The notes: generated by a model not told the origin, from the letters alone. Counted from the first letter of the stretch, positions 44,709 through 55,730 are shown. The stretch: 64,000 nucleotides of DNA from Trochalopteron elliotii (GCA_024734555.1 JANPWX010000644.1:527149-591148), one strand, 5' to 3'. Translations and numbers: made by a program.

Positions 44709-45344
44709 TGTTATAAATGAATATTAGCCAATCGTATAAAGAAAATAAATTTTATTTTTCCATTTTCAAAAATCTATCTGGGACAACCACGAAACAACAT
44801 TCGAATGTTGGGTGAAACAGGCGACTGACAGCAAGGGTGCAATCCTGCCCTGTTCCACAATTTGCAGAGGTTTGAGTCTGAGTTTTATACTGTATTGTGT
44901 GCCTGGTGGCAGCGGGGGTATTGTGTCTTCATATTCAAACATAGTCTTTTCACCTGGTGATGAATCCTAAACACATTTCCTGGCACTGGGGTATGTCTGA
45001 AAGGATTTTCCTGGAATCTTCTTTTGGGATGCTGATTTCTCCAAACTCGGCGTCCACTCTCAAGATTACCATCGATGATTCGATGGTCCAGGTGCACAGG
45101 GTCTGATTCAATCAAGGAGCAACATCCTGGCAAGCTACTCCCTTTTCTCATGCAAATCAGGGTGTTAATCTGTCACTTCACAGTTCACAAAGTATGTCCT
45201 GGTGTTTGGAAATGCCTCCTCCATTCTGGGAACCAGGACTTACTTTTGTTTTTACAGGGTTACAAAGTAATACATTCTATCATTTACTACATCTACTATA
45301 TTTCCCATATTTTATTACACGAATTTACCATCATATCCATTACA
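44709..45344 (-). mobile_element. Solo LTR, inverted mate of 58,224-58,859
   Basis: 636 bp. On the minus strand it starts TGTAATGGATATG and ends TTATAACA, with AATAAAATTTA near the end. The target duplication is TGTAA (44,704-44,708 and 45,345-45,349). It aligns over its whole length to 58,224-58,859 in the opposite orientation. The 4-5 bp duplication suggests an ERVL or class I type. Confidence 0.9.
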
Positions 45345-45500
45345 TGTAACATTTTAGAGAATAAGTAGAGAAAGGTAGCTCTTTGGAGGCATGCACACTT
45401 TTGGGAAAAATCCCACATCGCGCCTGATGCCAACAGAAATACATACCTACTCTTCAACTAACTCTTAATAGTTGTGGAGCCTTTTTTCCGCAAATCATTT

Positions 45501-45518
45501 TGGCGACCACAAAGGGGC
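45501..45518 (+). other. ERV4 primer-binding site, tRNA-Arg type
   Basis: TGGCGACCACAAAGGGGC, three bases after the LTR end. It matches a tRNA-Arg site with two mismatches as I recall it. Confidence 0.75.
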
Positions 45519-46059
45519 CCTTTTCTGCCCCTGTGGGACTGAGCGGGGAACGGGCTCCCTTGACGCGCCACGGGATTTCCTGGAGGGACCCCGGTCCACC
45601 AGCTCACTCACTGCGGGGACAGACAACAGACCGTGGGCACTGTGGACAAACGGTATGTATCAATCCTAGAGAAACCCGTAAATTGTATCCAGAGCCAGAG
45701 GGCAGTTGGCAAGCCACCAGAAACATCTGGTGCACAACATAGTCCCTAGGTAAGTGAAGTTTGGGGCTTGCGAGCAGTCGCTGATGGATAGGGCAGTTGG
45801 CAGAATGATTCTGTGGACTGATAGGGCAGCTTGGCGGAGGGATTAAGGGGTTTACTGTCTGATAGTGCAGCCACTAGCAACTCTGCTAGCATGAGTTGAG
45901 TTGGGGTGAGTTGAGAGAACCCTTGTTTTTGATTGTGTGTAATCCTTGTTTTTGTTTGTGTGAGTCCTTGTTTTGTCTGTGTGAACCTTTGTCTTTTGTT
46001 TGTGTATTGTGATTTTTGGTCTGGACCTTTGTGTGATCTCTGTTTGTGTCCTTCGCGTC

Positions 46060-46540
46060 CCCCAGCAGGGGAGTGAGCAGGATTCCTTGCCAAGCAACTT
46101 GGGTTCTATTCGTGTCCTTCCGTGTTGTCGGAGGGGCAGGAGGAGGGTACCACTCCGAGCGATGGAGCCCATGCTTTCGCTCCATTCCCAGTCGGGCAGC
46201 AGAGGGATCTTGCTCCAAGTTACAGAGCCCATGCTTTCACTGTGTTCCCAGGCGGGCAGCAGAGGGGATCCTGTTCCAAGCCGCTGAGCTCATGCTTCCA
46301 CCCGCTCCGAGTGCGCAGCAGAGGATCCCGCTCTGAGCCACGAGGCCTGTGGTTTTGCCCATTCAGAGGGGGCAGCAAGGGGTCCTGGGCTAAGCCATGC
46401 TTGTGTCTCCTTCCCCCGTTCCCAGGCCGGCAGCAGGGGGTCCCGGGCTGAGCCTCACTTGTGTCTCCTCTCCTCCCCTGCCCAGTTCCTGGGCAGGCAG
46501 CGGCATGTCCGGGCTGAGCCGCTTCTGCCTCCTCTTTTAG
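46060..46540 (+). repeat. About 60-bp minisatellite in ERV4 leader
   Basis: Roughly eight degenerate units aligned at a 60-base step, sharing GGCAGCAG, GATC/GTCC, CTGAGCC and CATGCTT words (for example at 46,195, 46,255, 46,314, 46,371 and 46,429). G/C-rich. Preceded at about 45,925-46,045 by G/T-rich short repeats around TTGTTTGTGTGA. Confidence 0.85.
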
Positions 46541-46819
46541 TTTGAAAGAGTACCATCTCACTTAAGTGCTGATACAATGTAAGGTGCAGGGCTTAGTATT
46601 ACCCCTCTGCCAGGCGGCAGAGTGTGTGCACCCGGTGAGAGAAAGAATAACATTTTAGCCAAAATAGACCTTGAACCTGAGATTTTAAACTTGGGTCCAG
46701 AAAACATTTGATTCCTAAAACTTGGAAAATTCGGGAGGAAAACTGGTAGATGACTGTGATAGAAGGGGGGTGGAGGATAGAGGAGGGACAAAATGAGACA
46801 AGGCAAAGAGAAAGAGACA

Positions 46820-47700
46820 ATGGGAACTGGCCAGAGCAAAGAAATTTCTAAAGCTTGTTCTCTGATGTGCATCCTGGCACACTGGAAGAATATTGTGGGT
46901 TCTGGGGGCACAGAGAACAAATGGAATCTTATTAAGTACAGCAGTAAGTGGTTGCCTTTTTATTGATTGGAAGATAGAGAGAAATGGCCACCTTCTGGAA
47001 CTTTAGAATACACCACCTTATTACAATTGTTGCTCTTAAGGCAAAAAGGGAAGTGGGACAAGATTTTGTATGTGGATATGACCTTCTTCTTTCATAACCA
47101 CCCTAAATGGCAGAGACATTGTAAAATGAGAGCCTCTTCTGATCTCCTGGTACTAGCCCTTGAAAAAGACTGCAAAGCAAAAAAAAAGAAGCTTAAGCTT
47201 CTCAGCTTAAGTGCTGCTCAACTTGTAACATTGATCAAAGATGTACAAGAAAAGATAAGGTACACCAGACAGTAACACAAGAACAAGATCTAGATAACTT
47301 GCTTAGGTCTTCCTCTGAGGGACAGGAAGAGGATGAAGACTCAAAGGAAACATCAACTCCCTTAACTCTAGCACACCCCCCCCTTCCACCTAGTAGTCAG
47401 ATTTCTTTTCAGACTAGAAAGCAAGTATTCCAAGCACCCCTACAGGAGGCGGTGGGACCAGATGGAGAATGAATGTTAGTTAAGGTGCATTTTTCCACAA
47501 TTGACCTTGAAGCAGGGGAAAAGGTTGCTAAAAATTACCAAGGCAAGGGGGGTCCCCCCAAGTACACTTGGTCAGATAGTATTATGTGCTATGGACTTCA
47601 CCATGCAGTAGAGAAAGCTGAAATGGGTGAGTGCTTTAATTTTTTGTCTATTCTTAAGACAGACATGGCTGAAGAGAGCAAATAGAGGGAAGAAATAAAA
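46820..47700 (+). pseudogene. gag: ERV4 gag 5' part
   Basis: Starts ATG GGA ACT GGC (MGTGQSKE, myristoylation type). Matrix-like text follows, including WNLIKYSSKWLPF, then an in-frame TAG, and on to DREKWPPSGTLEY. Later remnants include a capsid start (PLQEAVGPDGE, FSTIDLEAGEKVAKNYQ). Several stops and frameshifts. The reading is lost at the ERV3 insertion. Confidence 0.8.
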
Positions 47701-47731
47701 ACTTCTTCCTTAGAGATGCAAAGCTGCTCAA

Positions 47732-48075
47732 TGTGGGAATACAGCTAGAGAGCCAAGCTGGGAGCACTGCTCAACTCATGACAGAAATGGACGTGTTAGC
47801 ATTAGTAGGCCGCAAGCCTTGGCAACCGAAAGCAGAAGTTTGAGAAAGGAATGTAAAAGACAGCAATGTGCTTGGTACGATATGTGCTTAGCAAGCGGAA
47901 CTTAGATAAGACAGCACATACCTGTGTTAGTTAGTTCGAGGCATGACTTAAGCAATGTACTTGGCAATATTACTTGTTATATAATGAAAAGGTATATAAA
48001 CTCAGCTAGGTGTATCAATAAACAGCTTCATGCATGCAACCCATGGAGTCCATGTCTCTCTGTCAATCGTCGTCA
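47732..48075 (+). repeat. ERV3 5' LTR
   Basis: 344 bp, TGTGGGAATACAGC...GTCGTCA. TATA-like GTATATAAAC near 47,993 and CAATAAAC near 48,017. Identical to the 3' LTR over the first about 280 bases apart from a 4-base TTAG insertion. Six substitutions are in the last 60 bases. Confidence 0.96.
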
Positions 48076-48077
48076 AA

Positions 48078-48095
48078 TGGTGCCCCGTGTGACAG
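48078..48095 (+). other. ERV3 primer-binding site, tRNA uncertain
   Basis: TGGTGCCCCGTGTGACAG, two bases after the LTR. Nearest to a tRNA-Trp site with a missing base; not a clean match to any tRNA I can recall. Confidence 0.5.
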
Positions 48096-48252
48096 AGCGA
48101 CAATTGCCTAGCTGAGCAACGGATGATGAGCTCTGAAGAACAAAGTGCTGCTGAAAGAAGCAGGAATGCCGGCCGGCAAAAGGAACCCCTCTGGAAAATA
48201 GGAGGTGAGCTAACACCTCTGGGATTTTGGAGGTTAGCCACTGCAGGGGACG

Positions 48253-50067
48253 ATGGGTCAGGGAATGTCTGCCCAAGAAAAAAGCATTTTTGAGCTTATG
48301 TGCAGGCTGTTGTGACAACATGGTAAAACTTTGCCTTCGTGTGATTTAAAAGCTTTATTATGTTGGGTAGCAGTGAAGATTCCAGGAGTCACTGAGTCCA
48401 TGATCTTTACATCAGATCTGTGGGACAAAGCAGGAGTTAAGCTATGGGATCTTGCTACCAAGGGAAATAAAGTGGCTGCAGAAATGCTACCCTCGTGGGG
48501 GGTGACTTTTGAGACCTTAAAGGCTCAGGAAAACTCCCAAGATACAAAGAATGCTTGTTCTTCTGCGGCAGATTTTCAATGCTCTTTAAAAACTGAAGAG
48601 ACTGCCGCTAAAGCTAAACAAACTGCCGCTTCTCCCTGCTTTGTGGTGGTATCTAATAAATCCTTAACTGAAGAGACTGTATCTCTGTCTCTCGCGCCAC
48701 AGCAAACACTACCCACAGCCCCGGCACCAGCTATTGTGGGGAGAAGGGAGGGGAGCCCTCCACGCTCCGTGAAGGTTTTCACTGCTGACTATGACAGCGA
48801 GGAAAGTGGTCAGGATGGTCTGGAGGAGGATCCCTTTGATTCTGGACCTACTGATCCTGACAAAGAATCTGATTTATATCCCCCTGACCCTCATGACAAC
48901 TGGGTGCAGTTGAAACAACAAACACTAAAAGAGGGAAACTTTGAAATTGCTGAAAGAATCATAGCTCCGGTAATATATAAGGGAACACGATGGCAAGTGG
49001 CCCATTGGGAACAGCTATCCTTCTCAGAAATTAAAGAGCTTCGGCAAGCAGCTACAGATCATGGCATCGGCTTGCTGCATTTTGTAAGTTTGCTGGACTC
49101 TGTGTTTGCTGCCCACACAATGATTGCATATGATTTAAAAACTCTTGCCTGCCTGCTGTTATGTCCCATGCAATACAGCTTATGGGAGAAAGAGTGGGAA
49201 AAAGGTTTGCAAAACCCGCTTTTAACTTACATGGGCCACACTCATCAGGCCCTGGCCAACCTTACAATCAGGCAGCTTATGGGAATGGGACCATATACAG
49301 ATCCTGCTGTTCAGGCGCGAGACTGCCCAAAAGAAGCCCTTGATGAAGCTCAAGATGCAGCTCACCAAGCTTTTCTTAAGATCCCAGATGCCAAAACACC
49401 TCAGAAAGCATTTACAACCATACATACAACCAGGGGCCCCAAGAGCCCTACATGGCAATTCATTGATCGCCTTAAACAAGCATTAGAGCACTAAATTGAT
49501 AATGCAGATGCCCGTGAAATCTTGCTTTTAAAACTTGCTATTGAAAATGCAAACACTGACTGTAAAAAACTCCTTAAGTCCCTGCCTAACCAAGAACTGA
49601 ATCTTGTCGAAATGGCTGAAGCATGCAACCGAATTGACGCAATAGAACATCAATATGAGGCCACGGCTGCAGCTTTTGTGGCTGCCAAAGGCGCTTTCAG
49701 AAGTTCAGCAGTTTGCTATGGCTGTGGCAAGCCTGGCCACCTTAAAAAAGACTGCTTTGCTTGGAAGAGAGCTAAGCCAAAAACCCCTGATATATGTCCA
49801 CAGTGCCGTAAAGGTGGTCATTTTGCTAATCAATGTCGTTCTAAGTATGATTCTGAAGGTTGTCCGATCCAGGGAAACCGGGGCCAGAGCGCAGGCCGGT
49901 GCCGGGCTCCGACACAAATTCCTCAGCCGCCGATGTGGACGCAGCCACCGCAGATACCAGCCCCACAAGTGCAGCCGCCAAGAATGCCCAGCGGAGAGCA
50001 GCCTCAAGTCTTCAGCCAGCAACTGCAGGGAGCACTGGACTGGACCTGGAAACCTCAATCACAGTGA
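48253..50067 (+). pseudogene. gag: ERV3 gag, two in-frame stops
   Basis: Starts MGQGMSAQEK (Gly2). A TGA at codon 21 (48,313-48,315) and a TAA at 49,492-49,494 interrupt a frame otherwise open to 50,067. In order: matrix with LLCWVAVKIPGV, an acidic spacer, capsid (ALACLLLCPMQYSLWEKEW-like), a major homology region at the second stop, and two zinc knuckles CYGCGKPGHLKKDC and CPQCRKGGHFANQC near 49,720-49,830, then a Pro/Gln-rich tail. Two knuckles fit alpha/betaretroviruses. Confidence 0.92.
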
Positions 50068-50730
50068 CGTTGCTTGACTCTTCTGTTCATTTACTCCCTA
50101 CAAGAATTTTTGGCCACTAGGGCCCCAGATAAGTGCTCTACTGATAGGAAGGTCTTCAACTACCCTTTCAGGGCTTTTTGTTTTACCAGGAGTTATAGAC
50201 TCAGACTCTGTTGCGGAAATAAAAATTATGGCTTGGACTCCCTTTCCACCCTGTACTGTCCTTAAGGTACACGCATTGCACAATTGATGCCCTTTTCACA
50301 CAATTTGTCAACCCTTCCTGCTGAGTGTGATACAAGGGTGGGAGGATTTGGTTCCACAGGAACCCCACAGGTATTATGGGTTCAAGAAATTTCTGAGAAA
50401 CATCCCACTTGCAAGTGTACCCTGTCGCTACAGGGACAACAGGTATCTTAGGTGACAACAGGTGTCACTGGTATCTTAGACACAGGAGCAGATGTGAACA
50501 TTGTTTCTTAAGCCAAGTGGCCCCCCACTCGGCCCCTCACAGAGGTGCCCCAAACCCTCACTGGGATTGGAGGGAGCAGTCGCAGTTACCAAAATCTCCA
50601 TCTAATTCAAGTGATAGGACCTGAAGGTCACATAGCCTTTGTGAAGCCATTTGTTTTGCCTGTGCCCATGGCGTTGTGGGGACAAGATGTGCTTTCTCAA
50701 AGGGGACTCAAAATTCAGTCTGATTTTTAA
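49860..50730 (+). pseudogene. pro: ERV3 pro: dUTPase plus aspartic protease
   Basis: Overlaps the gag tail in another frame, as expected for ribosomal frameshifting. The dUTPase start has GSTGLDLETSITVTLLD near 50,030 and then breaks by frameshifts. The protease active site LDTGADVNIVS is near 50,475 and its end motif GQDVLSQRG near 50,690. A stop follows the active-site strand. Confidence 0.85.
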
Positions 50731-50741
50731 TAGGGGCCATT

Positions 50742-51667
50742 GTGGTACATGACACCCTGAAACTAACCTGGAAAATTGAAACACCTTTTTGGGTGGATCA
50801 ATGGCCCCTTCCATTGCCTAAATTACGTGCAGTTACTGAGCTTGTTCAGGAACAATTTAAAAAGGGACATACAGTCACCTCTACCAGTCCCTGGAACTCA
50901 CCTGTGTTTGTTATTAAAAAACAAACTAGCAAGTGGCACTTGCTCCAGAATCTCCGAAAAATTAACAATGCCATTGAAGACATGGAAGCCCTGCAGCCTG
51001 GTCTTCCCTCCCCTACCATGATCACTCGAGATTGGCATTTGACAGTCATTGACTTAAAAGACTGCTTTTTTGACATTCCATTACATCCCGAGGATGCACC
51101 CAAATTTGCCTTCTCTGTCCCTAGCATCAACATGCAAACACCCTTGCAAAGATATCGCTGGGTGGTGCTCCCCCAGGGGATGAAATGTTCCCCATTTGCC
51201 AATGGTTTGTTGCAAGGGTCCTTAGCCCCATTTGCCAGAAAATGCCTGCTGCCTTGTTATATCACTACATAGATGACATCCTTGTTGCAGCAGAAAAACA
51301 GGAGATCATGAAGGAACCCCTAGCCCTTGTCACTGATTCTGTAACCCAAGCAGGGCTTTGTGTTTCTCCTGAAAAAATCCAGTCTCAACCTCCTTGGAAA
51401 TACCTTGGCTGGTGTATTAGGACCCAGAGTATCTCTCCTCAGCCTTTGCAGATCCACACAGATATCTGTACTTTGCCTGATGCTCAAAAACTTTTGGGTT
51501 CAATTAATTGGGTTCGTTCTTTGTTAGGAATTTCAAACGCTGACCTGAGCCCTTTGTTTGATCTGCTAAAAGGGGAACAAGATCTGCTATCGCCTCACCA
51601 ACTCACACTAGAAGCCTGCCAGGCATTGCAACTGGTAGCTGATGCTATCTCAAATCAGCAGGCCTGA
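50742..51667 (+). pseudogene. pol: ERV3 reverse transcriptase
   Basis: RT from WVDQWPLPLPKL through SPWNSPVFVIKK, LTVIDLKDCFFDIPL and LPQGMKCSP. A frameshift near 51,185-51,200 then leads to LYHYIDDILVA, where the catalytic motif is YIDD. The frame continues to a TGA at 51,665-51,667 and resumes in the same frame. Confidence 0.93.
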
Positions 51668-51679
51668 TGGGCCCCTGAG

Positions 51680-52555
51680 TTGCCCTTTTCCTTAATCATT
51701 CTGAATCCGGCTAGGCAACCTCATACTTTGATATTCCAGTGGGATCCTAAAGCGCCTGACCCCTTGCTGATCATTGAGTGGATTTTTTTGCCACATCAGA
51801 TGTCTAAAACTGTAAGCACACAACATGAAATGTTTGCCATACTCATTGTAAAAGCTAGACAGAGACTTACCACACTTGCAGGTATGGATTTTTGTTTAAT
51901 CTGTTTCCCTGTTACTACCTTTTATTTACAGTGGCTGTTGCAGCAATCTGAAGTTTTTCAAATGCCCCTTACTGACTTCTCGGGACAGCTTTTTACACAT
52001 CCCCCAAAGCACAAGCTTGTGGCAACCAGTTTTAATCTTCTGACGAGACCCAAAAGAAGTGAAGTCCCATTGCAGGCTTTAACTGTTTTTACAGATGGAT
52101 CCGGTTGCACCCACAAGTCGGTACTGCTTTGGTGGGACACCGATCTCAATCAATGGGATTCGGATGTCACTACTGTATCAGGTTCACCTCAGATTGTTGA
52201 ATTAGCAGCTGTTGTCCAAGCTTTTCAGCAATTTGTAACTCCTTTTAACTTAATAACAGATTCTGCTTATGTTGCAGGACTTGTGGAGAGAGCTGAGGCT
52301 GCTGTATTTAAGGATGTGCCTAACAAGAGGCTGTTTCAGTGGTTACAACTTGTTTTTCTTTTAGATACTAGACAGCAACCCTACTTTGTGAGGCATGTTA
52401 GGTCTCACACCACTTTACCTGATTTTATTGCAGAGGGGAACCACCAAGCTGATTTACTTGCCTTACCTGTTCAACTCCCAGACCGCCTTTCCCAGGCCAA
52501 ACTTAGTCACTCATTTTTTTCACCAGAATGCTGCTGCGCTCGCCCGCGCCTTTGA
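51680..52555 (+). pseudogene. pol: ERV3 RT connection and RNase H
   Basis: Same frame as the YIDD segment after one stop. RNase H has VFTDGSG near 52,090, the Glu in VELAAVVQAF, the Asp in LITDSAYVAG and the HVRSHT/NHQAD end. The reading then frameshifts into integrase. Confidence 0.93.
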
Positions 52556-53466
52556 CTTGAGCATACGCCAAGCTGCTAGTATTGTGGCTGTGTGCCCAGA
52601 CTGCCAAAGACACTCCTTTCCCTCCCTTGTGGGGGGTGTTAACCTTAGAGGGCTGGAGACCCTTCAGATTTGGCAATCAGATGTTACTCATTTCCCTGAG
52701 TTTGGCAGACTTAAGTACATTCATTCGTTCATTGATACTTTTTTAGGTGCCTTGTTTGCATCCTGTCACACAGGAGAGTCAGCAAAGGATGTTTGTCGTC
52801 ACTTTGCAAGTGCTTTTGCGGTTCTGGGAATCCCCTCACAAATCAAAACTGATAATGGCCCAGCATACATTTCCCAGAGGGTCATAAATTTCCTTGCCCT
52901 CTGAGGGGTAACCCACAAAACGGAGATTCCTCACTCCCCCACAGGGCAAGCCATAATCGAAAGAGTTCATGCATCACTAAAGTGTAAGAGTTCATGCATC
53001 ACTAAAGTGTCTTTTGTTGCAACAGAAAGGGGGAATGGAGAATGCTACTCCGGCAGAGAGATTGCAGAAGGCACTGTATGTCTTTAACTTCCTAAATTGC
53101 TCACTTACAGATCCTAATCCTCCAATTGTGAGGCACTTTGGCCACAACTCCAAGTTAGAGGTTAAACAGAAAACCCCAGTCCTTATTAAGGACCCAGAAA
53201 CAGGTAAAATTATGGGACCTTATCCCCTTGTCACATGGGGAAGAGGATTTGCTTGTGTCTCAACAGAAATTGGCCCAAGGTGGATTCCAGCCAAGAATGT
53301 GAGACCATTCAGAGAACCCTTGGACACCTCTCCTGAGGATCCTGGTCACCCCGACACTTCACCTGCTTCACCCTCACCTCTGCTCTCTCAGACTGCTGAA
53401 TCCAGAACCACTGAGAGCCCGCAACCACCCGAACCAGCCTCTGCCTGTCCCGGGAGGACTCATTGA
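52395..53466 (+). pseudogene. pol: ERV3 integrase
   Basis: H-H-C-C finger (HQNAAALARAF...CPDCQRH), catalytic Asp in WQSDVTH, Asp in KTDNGP and Glu in IIERVH. A TGA interrupts at about 52,904. A 25-bp tandem duplication at 52,961-53,010 shifts the frame. The C-terminal domain (GPYPLVTWGRGFACVSTE, WIPAKNVRPF) is well kept, followed by a Pro-rich tail. Confidence 0.93.
52961..53010 (+). repeat. 25-bp tandem duplication in ERV3 integrase
   Basis: Two exact copies starting AAGAGTTCATGCATCAC at 52,961 and 52,986. It adds 25 bases just after the catalytic Glu and breaks the frame. Confidence 0.95.
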
Positions 53467-53657
53467 ACTCTCGCCAATTTGTGACCTGCAAGATGAACTC
53501 ATTCCTGAGACAGCTGGTTTGGCCCTTCTTACAGCAAGCTGGAAGATCCAGAAGCAACCAGAAGACAGGTTTGGAGGACTAGCAGAGGGCTTAACCTGTT
53601 GCTGCTGCAGTACAGTGGCAATGATGTTGATGATATAATACAAGCATTGCAATATGC

Positions 53658-54059
53658 ATGTATCCAGGTTTAGAAAGAATAGCACGGTGTCAGTCACATA
53701 ATTTTAGCTGTCACCCAATAGTGACAGTTGTTTGCTTAAGTTGTAAGGTACAAACTACTTGTAGAATTGCACATATTGTTGGCATTGTATGTTATCCTTG
53801 CTTTTGTGAGATTCACAGGTCATTTATTCCATTCGCATTTATTAGAGAACAATTAGGACCTAACGTTCTCCGACAGCATCTTTCTGGTCCTCCAGAAAGA
53901 CGGGAATTTGATTTACCAGGATTTTTGTGGAGAATAGAATCCACAGATGAACGTGCTTTAGCTAGTGCTATATATCATCAAACAAAAGATACCTTGATAG
54001 TTGAATTGAGGGATTGGCAAGCTATAGTTAAAACGAGATGTGAAAAATTCAAACATTAG
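53658..54059 (+). CDS. ERV3 unrecognised Cys-rich ORF between pol and env
   Basis: Open frame of 133 residues with an ATG, nine cysteines and no stop. N-terminal half: RCQ, then SC, CLSC and CYPCFC clusters with His. C-terminal half without Cys, with LPGFLWRIES and a basic end. I do not recognise a family. The spacing SC-(6-9)-CxxC-(11-15)-CxxCxC-like resembles the frame at the same place in ERV1. It overlaps the env start by 22 bases in another frame. It is the only ERV3 gene without a visible break. Could be an accessory protein, possibly zinc-binding; function unknown. Confidence 0.6.
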   Translation: MYPGLERIARCQSHNFSCHPIVTVVCLSCKVQTTCRIAHIVGIVCYPCFCEIHRSFIPFAFIREQLGPNVLRQHLSGPPERREFDLPGFLWRIESTDERALASAIYHQTKDTLIVELRDWQAIVKTRCEKFKH

Positions 54060-55407
54060 CCCTTCTATGGCTGTGGGTTCTCGGCAAAGGAGAGGGGACA
54101 GCGATGCCACCCCTTCCAGAACGTAATGTGTGGTTTATGCTAGCTCAAGCCTTAAATGAATCTACACTGTGCCTGTCTATGATTTCCCCCGGTAATCCTT
54201 TCCAGACTTGTTTAATTGCCATACCTTTAGGAAAAAGTGAATGGGATGCTTTATATAATAAAACAATGCACATGGACTGTGTTGCTCCAGGTCGAATTGA
54301 GCCTGTATGGTGGTGCAATTATGCATATCTCAAAAATAATAATAGGCCAGCTGAGTGGTACTTTGCTAATGATAGTTAGTTAGGAGTGAATGAAGTTTCT
54401 GACTTTTTTACCCTTTCCCTACCACCCCAGGAATTGGATATTTTTGGATCTATGCAGGGCTTTGCATGTTCCTTTTTAAATCATACCACTGGGCCTTTTG
54501 CTGACCAAAACTTTGGCCTTGATGTTTCAGGTACAGGAATCTATGCCAATGCTTCTGCCTGGTGTAATCATACCATGCCTCAGCCCATTACACCTGGAAT
54601 TGTTTCTATTGGTTTGATGGACAATATATTTTTGATATAGAAATAGTTGATAGTTTGAATAGTTGAAATAGTTTGATAGTTTTGATAGTTGAAATAGAGC
54701 CTGGAAGGGAATACCAGGAAGGGCTATAGGAGGCCCTTGTACTTTTGGCCGACTAACCATGTTTCACTCCTTTCGGGGCAGCTTGCCATCTCTGCACAAG
54801 CTGGCACAAGCGAAATGTAGCACACACATGTAGAGCCCAGACTGTGATGACAGTGTTGAATCCTGGAACCTCGGAGCCCGAGTGTGTGCCTCAATTATTC
54901 CGTCTATAGGCACAGCACATGCATTGAAAACTTTGAATAACCTTGGCTGTTGGCTTGCAAAACAAGCTAATGCTACTAGCTCTGTTTTAACAGGCTTACT
55001 AACAGATGTTGATAGTGTAAGGCATGCCACGCTTCAAAACAGGGCCGCAATAGATTTTTTGCTTTTAGCTCATGGACATGGCTTGTGAGGATTTTGAAGG
55101 CTTGTGCTGCATGAACCTTTCTGACAACTCTTTGTCTATTCATGCTAACATACAGGCCCTTCGAGACAGTGTGGCCAAGTTGAAGGTGGTGGATGATAAT
55201 GATTGGCTTGGACACATGCTTGGAGGATGGGGGCTTACTGGCTGGCTTAATCATTTAGTTAAAACAGGAATTTATATTTTAACTGTACTATTGCTTATAA
55301 TGATGTGCTTGCCTTGTGTTTTGCAATGTGTGCAGAGACTGATTGATAGATCTACAAAGAAAATCCTGCTGGTGGAACAGAAAGGGGGGATGTGGGAATA
55401 CAGCTAG
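54038..55407 (+). pseudogene. env: ERV3 env (alpha/gamma-type envelope), broken
   Basis: Likely start ATG at 54,038 followed at once by TGA, then a hydrophobic leader (TLALLWLWVLG). SU fragments with N-glycosylation sites continue to a TAG at 54,377-54,379, then NHTTGPFADQNFG. A TAGTT-rich short repeat at about 54,635-54,705 replaces or disrupts SU coding. TM follows: [16 protein letters not shown], then a one-base frameshift, CX6CC (CEDFEGLCC), a membrane span TGIYILTVLLLIMMCLPC and a short tail ending just inside the LTR. Confidence 0.9.
55381..55390 (+). other. ERV3 polypurine tract
   Basis: AAAGGGGGGA directly before the 3' LTR TG. Confidence 0.9.
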
Positions 55408-55730
55408 AGAGCCAAGCTGGGAGCACTGCTCAACTCATGACAGAAATGGACGTGTTAGCATTAGTAGGCCGCAAGCCTTGGCAACCGAAAGCAGAAGTTT
55501 GAGAAAGGAATGTAAAAGACAGCAATGTGCTTGGTACGATATGTGCTTAGCAAGCGGAACTTAGATAAGACAGCACATACCTGTGTTAGTTCGAGGCATG
55601 ACTTAAGCAATGTACTTGGCAATATTACTTGTTATATAATGAAAAGGTATATAAACTCAGCTAGGTGTATCAATAAATGGTTTCATGCATGCAACCCATG
55701 GAGTCCATGTCTCTCTCTCAATCATAGTCA
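55391..55730 (+). repeat. ERV3 3' LTR
   Basis: 340 bp, TGTGGG...ATAGTCA, partner of 47,732-48,075; lacks one TTAG unit. Followed by the GCTCAA target duplication. Confidence 0.96.

Larger units (their letters stand above)
45350..47731 (+). mobile_element. ERV4: 5' part of a gammaretrovirus-like element, split by ERV3
   Basis: Contains the end of an LTR (to CAAATCA at 45,497), a primer site, a donor-like AG|GTAAGT at 45,750, a 1.3 kb repetitive leader and a gag start. It is cut at 47,731 by ERV3. I find no continuation of gag, pol or env right of ERV3, so the element was probably already truncated. Its LTR start is not found; the solo LTR at 44,709 may have landed in it. Confidence 0.75.
47732..55730 (+). 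mobile_element. ERV3: full-length alpha/betaretrovirus-like provirus inserted in ERV4
   Basis: LTRs 47,732-48,075 and 55,391-55,730 with a 6-bp target duplication GCTCAA at 47,726-47,731 and 55,731-55,736. Order: LTR, primer site, gag with two zinc knuckles, dUTPase-protease, RT (YIDD), RNase H, integrase, Cys-rich ORF, env, polypurine tract, LTR. Related to ERV1 but clearly another family. LTRs are about 98% alike, so it is a fairly young insertion, yet every gene carries at least one break. Confidence 0.96.

Noticed and set aside
46000..46561. Several 90-126-codon frames on both strands
   Set aside because: Artefacts of the ERV4 leader repeats with period about 60, which keeps frames open by chance.
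48331..49494. Treating the 387-codon frame as an intact independent gag start
   Set aside because: It has no ATG; the true start is MGQG at 48,253, with a TGA at codon 21 and a further stop at 49,492, so it is a broken gag.
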